A DNA stretch of 64,000 nt, from NCBI GenBank assembly GCA_016709665.1, contig JADJMI010000027.1, forward strand, positions 62,001-126,000. Reading direction: 5' to 3'. Position numbers and translations under genes: made by a program. The notes beneath the pieces were generated by a model. The model did no database searches. It saw only the letters and a list, made by a program, of their open reading frames with translations, and was not told where the DNA came from. Position 1 is the stretch's first letter, and the number at the start of each line of letters is the position of its first letter. The stretch comes from Betaproteobacteria bacterium. GTDB taxonomy: Bacteria > Pseudomonadota > Gammaproteobacteria > Burkholderiales > Usitatibacteraceae. This document shows positions 58,670 to 64,000 of the stretch, one piece after another.

Positions 58670-61600
58670 TCAGTCCGCGGCGGCGATGCCGTGCCGGGCG
58701 TTGTCGGCCCGGTCCTTCTCGAGGCGCTCCTCGAAGCTCCTGTGGCGCCGCGCGAGCAGGGTGTAGGCCGTGGGCACCACGAGCAGGGTGAGGAAGGTGC
58801 CGAGCAGCAGGCCCCCCACGATCACCCAGCCGATCTGCTGGCGCGATTCCGATCCCGCGCCCGAGGCCAGGGCGAGGGGCACGGCACCGAGCACCATGGC
58901 CCCCGTCGTCATCAGGATGGGCCGCAGGCGAAGGACCGCGGCTTCCTCGACCGACTCCAGCACGCCCTTGCCCTGGGCCTGCATCTGGTTGGCGAATTCG
59001 ACGATGAGGATGCCGTGCTTGGTGATGAGGCCGACCAGCGTGATGAGGCCGATCTGGCTGTACACGTTGAGCGTGCCCCCGGAGAGCTTCAGGGCGAGCA
59101 GGGCGCCCGTCATCGACAGGGGCACCGTGAGCATGATGATGAAGGGGTCGATGAAGCTCTCGAACTGCGCGGCGAGCACCAGGTAGATGAAGGCGAGGGC
59201 GAGGACGAACACGAAGTAGATGTCCGTCGAGGAATCGCGGAACTCGCGCGACTGGCCGTTCAGGTCCGTCTGGGCCGTGGGCGGGAGCACCTTCTTCGCG
59301 GTGGCGTCCAGGGAGGCGAGGGCCTGCCCGAGCGTGTAGCCCGGCGCGAGCGTGGCCGAGACGGTCACGGCCCGGATGCGGTTGAAGTGATTGAGGCTCT
59401 TGGGCGCGACGCTCTCGCGCACGTTCACGAGGTTGGAGAGCGGGATCATCTCGCCCGACTTGCCCCGCACGTAGATGTCGGCGATGTCGCCCGGGGTCTT
59501 GCGGTCCGAATCGGCCACCTGGACGATGACGTCGTACTGCTCGCCGTCGCGCTTGAAGCGCGTGACCTGGCGGCCGCCCAGCATCGACTCGAGGGTGCGC
59601 CCGACGGCGTCCACCGAGGCGCCCACGTCCACGATCTTGTCGCGGTTCACGGCGACCTTGATTTCCGGCTTGTCGAGGCGCAGGTCGGTGTCGAGGTTCA
59701 TGAGCCCCGTGTCCTTCGAGGCCTCGGCGAGTAAGCGCTCGACGAGGCGCGCGAGGTCCTCGTAGGGCGCCGCGCTCATGATCACGTACTCCACCGGCCG
59801 GTTGCGGGGCGACTGGCCGAGCGAGGGCGGGTTCGTCGGGAAGGCGCGCACGCCCGGGATCTGGGCGAAGCGCGGGGCGAGTTCCTGCGTGATCTGCTGC
59901 TGTTTGCGGGTACGCTCCTCCCAGGGCTTGAGGCGCAGGATCGCCAGGCCGTCGGACACCGTCGGGAAGCCGGCGAGCGCGTTGAATTTCTGCATCTCCG
60001 GGATGGTGCGGTAGATGTCCTCGATGGCCTGCAGGTTCTGCGCCGTGTAGCGGGCCGTCGAGCCCTCGGCCGCCGTGATGAAGCTGAAGACCACGCCGCG
60101 GTCCTCGGTCGGCGCGAGTTCCGAGCGAAGGCTCGTGAAGAGCAGGTAGGAGGCGCCCGCCACGACGAGCGCGGCCGCCACCACGTAGCTACGGTGGTGC
60201 AGGGCCCACCCCAGCGTGCGACGGTAGTTCGCGGTCAGGGCGTGGAAGAAGTTCTCGATGGCGTTGTAGAGCCGCCCGTGCTTCGTCTCGTGCCGCAGGA
60301 GCTGCGAGCACATCATCGGCGAGAGCGTGAGCGCCACGAAGCCGGAGACGAGGACCGCCCCCGACAGGGCGAGGGCGAACTCGATGAACAGGCGCCCTGT
60401 GCGGCCCGTGGCGAAGGCGAGCGGCGCGTAGACGGCGGCCAGCGTGAGGGTCATCGCGATGACGGCGAAGGCGATCTCCTTCGCGCCGGTGAGCGCCGCG
60501 TCCAGGCGCGCCATGCCGTTCTCGAGATTGCGGTAGATGTTCTCCAGCACCACGATCGCGTCGTCCACGACCAGGCCGATGGCGAGCACCATGGCGAGCA
60601 GGGTGAGGGTGTTCACGCTGAACCCGAAGGCGTACATGAACGTCGCCGCGCCGACGAGCGACACCGGGATGGTGACGAGGGGAATGAGGGTCGCGCGCAG
60701 GTTTCGCAGGAACACGAAGATCACGAGCGCGACGAGGACGATCGCCTCGACGATGGTGGAGAAGACGGCCCGGATGGACTGCTCGATGAAGACGGAGGAG
60801 TCGTACATGAGCTCGAGCTTCATGCCGACGAGCGTCTTGTTGATCTCGTCGATCTCCTTGCGCACCGCCCGCGAGAGTTCGAGCGGGTTCGCGACCGCCT
60901 GCTTGATCACGCCCAGGGTGACGGAAGTGCCGCCCATGAATCTTGTGATGACGCGCTCGTCCAGGGGGCCGACCTCGACGCGGGCGACGTCCCGAAGGCG
61001 AACCGAGTAACCCGAGACGTCCCTCACGATGATCGATTCGAACTGCTGGGGCGTCTGCAGGTCCGTGAGGGAGAGGACGGAGAATTCGCGCTTGTCGCTT
61101 TCGATCCGGCCGGCGGGGATCTCGACGTTCTGGCGGCGAAGGGCGTCCTCCACGTCCTGCACCGTGAGGCGGTAGGCCGCGAGCTTGGCGCGGTCCACCC
61201 AGATGCGCATGGTGACCCGGCGCTCGCCGAAGATGCGCACGTCCGCCGCGCCCGGCAGCGTGGACAGGCGCGGCTTGATGTAGCGCGAGGCGTAGTCGGA
61301 CACCTCGAGCGGGTTCTTGCCCGGCGCCGATGCCGCGATCCACAGGATGGGAAAGGAATCCGCCTCCACCTTGGCGATGACCGGCTCGTCCACGGCGTCC
61401 GGCAGGCGGCCGCGCACGCGCGCGACCTTGTCGCGCACGTCGGCGGCGGCCGAATCGGGGTCCCGCGTGAGGCGGAAGCGCACCGTGATCTGCGAGCGTT
61501 CGGCGCGCGAGGAGGAGGTCATCAGCTCGACGCCCTCGATGCCGGCCAGCGAGTCCTCCAGCACCTTGGTGATCTGCGACTCGACGACCTCGGCGCTCGC

Positions 61601-61759
61601 GCCCGTATAGACCGTTTCCACCGAGACGACGGGCTCGTCGATGCGCGGATATTCGCGCACGGACAGGCGCTGGTACGAGATGAGACCCACCAGCAGCACC
61701 ACGACGGAGAGCACCGTGGCGAAGACGGGGCGCTTGATGCACAGCTCGGGCAGCGTCAT
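58670..61759 (-). CDS. RND efflux pump inner-membrane transporter
   Basis: The 1029-residue proton-driven transporter is of the hydrophobe/amphiphile (AcrB/MdtB) type: KRPVFATVLSVVVLLVGLISY at the N-terminus, large periplasmic loops after TM1 and TM7, and the TM4 proton-relay GLVVDDAIVVLENIYR. LTVPLSMTGALLAL and IGLITLVGLITKHGIL are in the C-terminal half. It follows its adaptor gene after 26 bases; no outer-membrane channel gene is within the window, so TolC-type partner must be elsewhere. No local regulator is evident. Confidence 0.93.
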   Translation of the reverse strand: MTLPELCIKRPVFATVLSVVVLLVGLISYQRLSVREYPRIDEPVVSVETVYTGASAEVVESQITKVLEDSLAGIEGVELMTSSSRAERSQITVRFRLTRDPDSAAADVRDKVARVRGRLPDAVDEPVIAKVEADSFPILWIAASAPGKNPLEVSDYASRYIKPRLSTLPGAADVRIFGERRVTMRIWVDRAKLAAYRLTVQDVEDALRRQNVEIPAGRIESDKREFSVLSLTDLQTPQQFESIIVRDVSGYSVRLRDVARVEVGPLDERVITRFMGGTSVTLGVIKQAVANPLELSRAVRKEIDEINKTLVGMKLELMYDSSVFIEQSIRAVFSTIVEAIVLVALVIFVFLRNLRATLIPLVTIPVSLVGAATFMYAFGFSVNTLTLLAMVLAIGLVVDDAIVVLENIYRNLENGMARLDAALTGAKEIAFAVIAMTLTLAAVYAPLAFATGRTGRLFIEFALALSGAVLVSGFVALTLSPMMCSQLLRHETKHGRLYNAIENFFHALTANYRRTLGWALHHRSYVVAAALVVAGASYLLFTSLRSELAPTEDRGVVFSFITAAEGSTARYTAQNLQAIEDIYRTIPEMQKFNALAGFPTVSDGLAILRLKPWEERTRKQQQITQELAPRFAQIPGVRAFPTNPPSLGQSPRNRPVEYVIMSAAPYEDLARLVERLLAEASKDTGLMNLDTDLRLDKPEIKVAVNRDKIVDVGASVDAVGRTLESMLGGRQVTRFKRDGEQYDVIVQVADSDRKTPGDIADIYVRGKSGEMIPLSNLVNVRESVAPKSLNHFNRIRAVTVSATLAPGYTLGQALASLDATAKKVLPPTAQTDLNGQSREFRDSSTDIYFVFVLALAFIYLVLAAQFESFIDPFIIMLTVPLSMTGALLALKLSGGTLNVYSQIGLITLVGLITKHGILIVEFANQMQAQGKGVLESVEEAAVLRLRPILMTTGAMVLGAVPLALASGAGSESRQQIGWVIVGGLLLGTFLTLLVVPTAYTLLARRHRSFEERLEKDRADNARHGIAAAD

Positions 61760-61785
61760 GGCGCGATCCTCGGACGGCGGGGGGC

Positions 61786-62941
61786 CTACGAACCCCTGCC
61801 GGCGGCCGGCGCGGACTCGGCCTTGCCGACGGGCGATGCCGGAACGGGGGCGGTGGCGGGCTCCGCGACCTTGAGTGCAGCGCCGTCGCGGACCTTCACG
61901 ACCCCGGCGGTGACGATGCGGTCCTGGGCGCCCAAGCCCGCGAGGACCTCGACCTTGCCGTCGCGGCGCTGGCCGATCTCGATCCTCTGGCGCTGGGCGC
62001 GGCCATCGACCACCTTGTAGACGTACTTGTCGTCGCCGACGGGAAAGATGGATTCCTCGGGGATCACCAGGCTGTCGCGCACGTCGCTCGTGAGCAGGCG
62101 CACGCGGGCGAACATGCCGGGGCGCAGTTTCCCGTCGCTGTTGGAGACCTGGGCGCGGATCACGATCGAACGGCCGGCCGCGTCGATGAGCGGATTGATG
62201 GCGAAGACCTGGCCGGGCCAGGTCCTGTCGGGCATCGCGTCGAGCGAGAGCTGCATCGACCTGGCCGGCGCGCACCTGCGAAAGGAAGACCTCCGGGATG
62301 CGGAAATCGACCTTGAGCGGGTCGATCTCCTCGAGGTTCACGATGTCCTGGCCCTCCTTCACGTAGTCGCCCACGCTGACGGAGCGAAGCCCCAGGGTGC
62401 CGCTGAAGGGGGCGCGAATCTCCGCCTTCGCGAGGCGCGCTGCGGCCAGCTCGGCGTCCGCCTGCGCCACCTTGAAGGCGTTTTCGGCCTCGTCGCGGGC
62501 CTGGCTCGAGATGAAGCCCTTGGCGCGCAGGTCCTCGGCGCGCTCGAACTTGGACTTGGAAAGCACGAGGTTCGCCCGGGCGCGTTCGAGATCCGCCTTC
62601 TGGACCGAATCGTCCAGGCGCACCAGCACGTCGCCCTTGGTCACCCGTTGGCCCTCGCGGAAGGCGAGCAGCGCCACGCGTCCGGCGATCTCGGGACGGA
62701 CGATGACGGTTTCCTCCGACCGCAGGCTCCCGACGGTGGTGAGGGACTGGGGAAGCCGCGTCGGGGTCGGGCGTTGCGCTTCGACCGCGATGCCGGCGGG
62801 CGGCCCGCCTTGAGCCTTCGCCGGAGCACCGGAGGCCGCCGGCGACGGGGCGGGAGCGACGCTGCGCGTGCCGGCCCAGTACGACAGGGCGCCGACGGCG
62901 AGCACGGCCACGGCGACTCCCGCAAAAAGGTTGGTTTTCAT
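61786..62941 (-). CDS. RND efflux periplasmic adaptor, interrupted by a frameshift
   Basis: The HlyD/MFP-family adaptor (about 384 residues once corrected) has an N-terminal membrane anchor (MKTNLFAGVAVAVLAVGALSYWAG), a lipoyl half VRPEIAGRVALLAFREGQRVTKGDVLVRLD, a coiled-coil hairpin (about 115-165) and the second lipoyl half APFSGTLGLRSVSVGDYV. The frame changes near base 62257: SQVRAGQV continues in the other frame as MQLSLDAMPDRTWPGQ after removal of one base. Both halves are conserved. First gene of the two-gene efflux operon. Confidence 0.87.
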
Positions 62942-63087
62942 GGGCGGGCGGAAAAAAAACGGAATTATGGGACTTCGGCGGCGCCCTGGCGAGGCGCCGC
63001 GCGGAAGGGGTACGCAGGAACCGACCGCGAATGCGACCGGTAGTTCACCCGCAACCCGCGCCTGACGGCGGGCGGGAAGGGTGCGTT

Positions 63088-63300
63088 TCAGGCGGGGATG
63101 TCGGGGACCAACTGCCTTTGCAGCATGAAGATCTGGTCCTTCAGCATGAGCTTGCGCTTCTTGAGGCGCTTGAGTTGCAACTCGTCGTGAAGGGGGTTCA
63201 GTTCCAGGGCTTCGATGGCGCGGTCGAGGTCGCGGTGCTCGAGGTTCAACTCGTTGATGCGCCGCGAGATTTCCTCGGCATTCTCCGCGATGGTCGGCAT
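63088..63300 (-). CDS. DUF465/YdcH-family small protein
   Basis: The 70-residue cytoplasmic protein forms a helical hairpin: EISRRINELNLEHRDLDRAIEALE and QLKRLKKRKLMLKDQIFMLQRQL are the typical DUF465 helices. The function of the family is unknown; its members are small, charged and widespread in proteobacteria. It stands alone between the RND adaptor and the HD-domain gene. Confidence 0.88.
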   Translation of the reverse strand: MPTIAENAEEISRRINELNLEHRDLDRAIEALELNPLHDELQLKRLKKRKLMLKDQIFMLQRQLVPDIPA

Positions 63301-63470
63301 GGGTCTATTTCCTGACGAAGAATATGGTATCCACCTTACTCCCAGAAGCGGGGATTGGCTAGTCTTGACGGCTGTGAACCACCGCATTGCGGGCCGGCGG
63401 CGAACATCGCAGAATGGCCGGATTGCCCCATCGCAGGGCACCACCCGAACGAGGCCGCACGGGAAGCGTC

Positions 63471-64000
63471 ATGCGTTATCGGAGAAGTGAATTCGACGTC
63501 ACCGACCGGATCAACACCACCGATCCCGTCTGCGTGCGCCTCGAGGTGGAGCGGCTGCATGGCGCGCTCTATCCCGGCGCGCCGCCCGGCGCTCTCGATC
63601 ACGTGTTCGACGACATCGCCGCCCGCTACCGCGGCGAGGACCCGGCCTTCGAGAAGTGCGACACGGCCTATCACGACCTGCAGCATGTGCTCGAGGTCTC
63701 GCTCGCCATGGCGCGCCTGCTCGACGGCTACGAGCGTTCCCGGGGCGACGGCCCGGCGCTCGGTCCGCGCCTCTTCCAGTTCGGCGTGATCTGCGCGCTC
63801 TTCCACGACGTGGGCTACCTTCGCCGTCGCGGCGACCGCCGCCACCGCCGGGGCGCCGAGTACACCCGCACGCACGTGACCCGCGGCGGGCGCGTGCTTC
63901 GCGACTACCTGGTGGGCATCGGCATGGCGGAGTTCGCGGGCCCCTGTGCGGCGGTGCTTCATTTCACCGGCTACGAGCGGCCCATCGCGTCGATCCGCCT
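63471..64000 (+). CDS. HD-domain metal-dependent phosphohydrolase, N-terminal part
   Basis: The gene starts at ATG 63471 and runs off the window end; 176 residues are visible. The frame contains HD-superfamily metal ligands YHDLQHVLEVSLAMARLL and CALFHDVGYLRRRG, then a His in EYTRTHVTRGG and LHFTGYERP. This is the pattern of HD/PDEase hydrolases acting on nucleotides or phosphodiesters, but the missing C-terminus prevents further assignment. No good ribosome site is seen; the 170 bases before it hold no other gene. Confidence 0.8.
   Translation, partial: MRYRRSEFDVTDRINTTDPVCVRLEVERLHGALYPGAPPGALDHVFDDIAARYRGEDPAFEKCDTAYHDLQHVLEVSLAMARLLDGYERSRGDGPALGPRLFQFGVICALFHDVGYLRRRGDRRHRRGAEYTRTHVTRGGRVLRDYLVGIGMAEFAGPCAAVLHFTGYERPIASIR

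Noticed and set aside
58616..59734. Long plus-strand frame over the RND gene, rich in Gly, Glu and Arg
   Set aside because: Composition is that of an antisense shadow of a membrane protein gene; the RND frame is complete and conserved.

Overview
The window is 64 kb of very GC-rich, densely packed bacterial chromosome with third-position G/C bias. Gene order and content point to a betaproteobacterium of the Burkholderiales/Nitrosomonadales type. Pointers are the glyA-nrdR-ribD-ribE-ribB-ribH-nusB-thiL-pgpA synteny, a RibB with a degenerate RibA half, OxyR beside a peroxiredoxin-glutaredoxin fusion, a TctC/Bug-type solute-binding protein, and a rubrerythrin/Fe-S/DUF3501 cluster. I see no IS element, phage, CRISPR array or integrated element. 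The genus cannot be set from the sequence alone.

Layout. 1-7.1 kb: one-carbon, riboflavin and thiamine housekeeping genes, mostly in one translationally coupled operon, ending in pgpA and ugpQ. 7.2-8.3 kb: an orphan ParA-like ATPase and a small conserved protein. 8.3-11.6 kb: oxidative-stress block (flavin disulfide reductase, Prx-Grx fusion, divergent oxyR). 11.6-13.9 kb: TetR regulator divergent from a TTC38-type TPR protein, with a perfect palindromic operator between them. 13.9-16.5 kb: rubrerythrin, CCG-type Fe-S protein and DUF3501. 16.6-18.6 kb: exported proteins of unknown role. 18.6-24.9 kb: a coxSLMDEG molybdenum hydroxylase operon whose large subunit carries the form II motif. 25.1-30.3 kb: small helical protein, Zn alcohol dehydrogenase, Crp/Fnr regulator, lone receiver, NarL-type regulator and PAS sensor kinase. 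30.4-36.3 kb: beta-CASP nuclease divergent from an operon for an 11-haem cytochrome, a membrane cytochrome b, a membrane-anchored roughly 8-haem cytochrome and a small cytochrome c; a TTGAC-N4-GTCAA Fnr-type box lies in the divergent promoter. 36.5-39.2 kb: secreted protein, tRNA-Val, gltX, tRNA-Ala and tRNA-Glu. 39.3-43.3 kb: a one-polypeptide FixL/FixJ-like fusion, a pseudo-receiver and exported proteins. 43.3-45.1 kb: Tat-exported sulfatase. 45.2-50.6 kb: acid-sugar-type catabolic locus (Bug binding protein, NIPSNAP, two enolase-superfamily enzymes, 2-hydroxyacid dehydrogenase, GntR). 50.6-58.6 kb: lipoprotein hydrolase, MBL hydrolase with PAS partner, NhaP antiporter, ferritin-like protein, HMA protein and lytic transglycosylase. 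58.7-64 kb: RND efflux pair, DUF465 protein and the start of an HD-domain protein.

Five otherwise intact genes (coxL, the PAS kinase, cytochrome b, the FixLJ fusion, the RND adaptor) are each broken by a single 1-2 base indel. Both halves are well conserved in every case and two of the breaks fall in C runs, so base-calling or assembly error is more likely than five pseudogenes. The most promising region for new biology is the 25-36 kb redox block, where an Fnr-type regulator, a two-component system and an unusual multihaem/cytochrome b electron-transfer operon sit together. The enolase/hydroxyacid dehydrogenase catabolic locus comes next.
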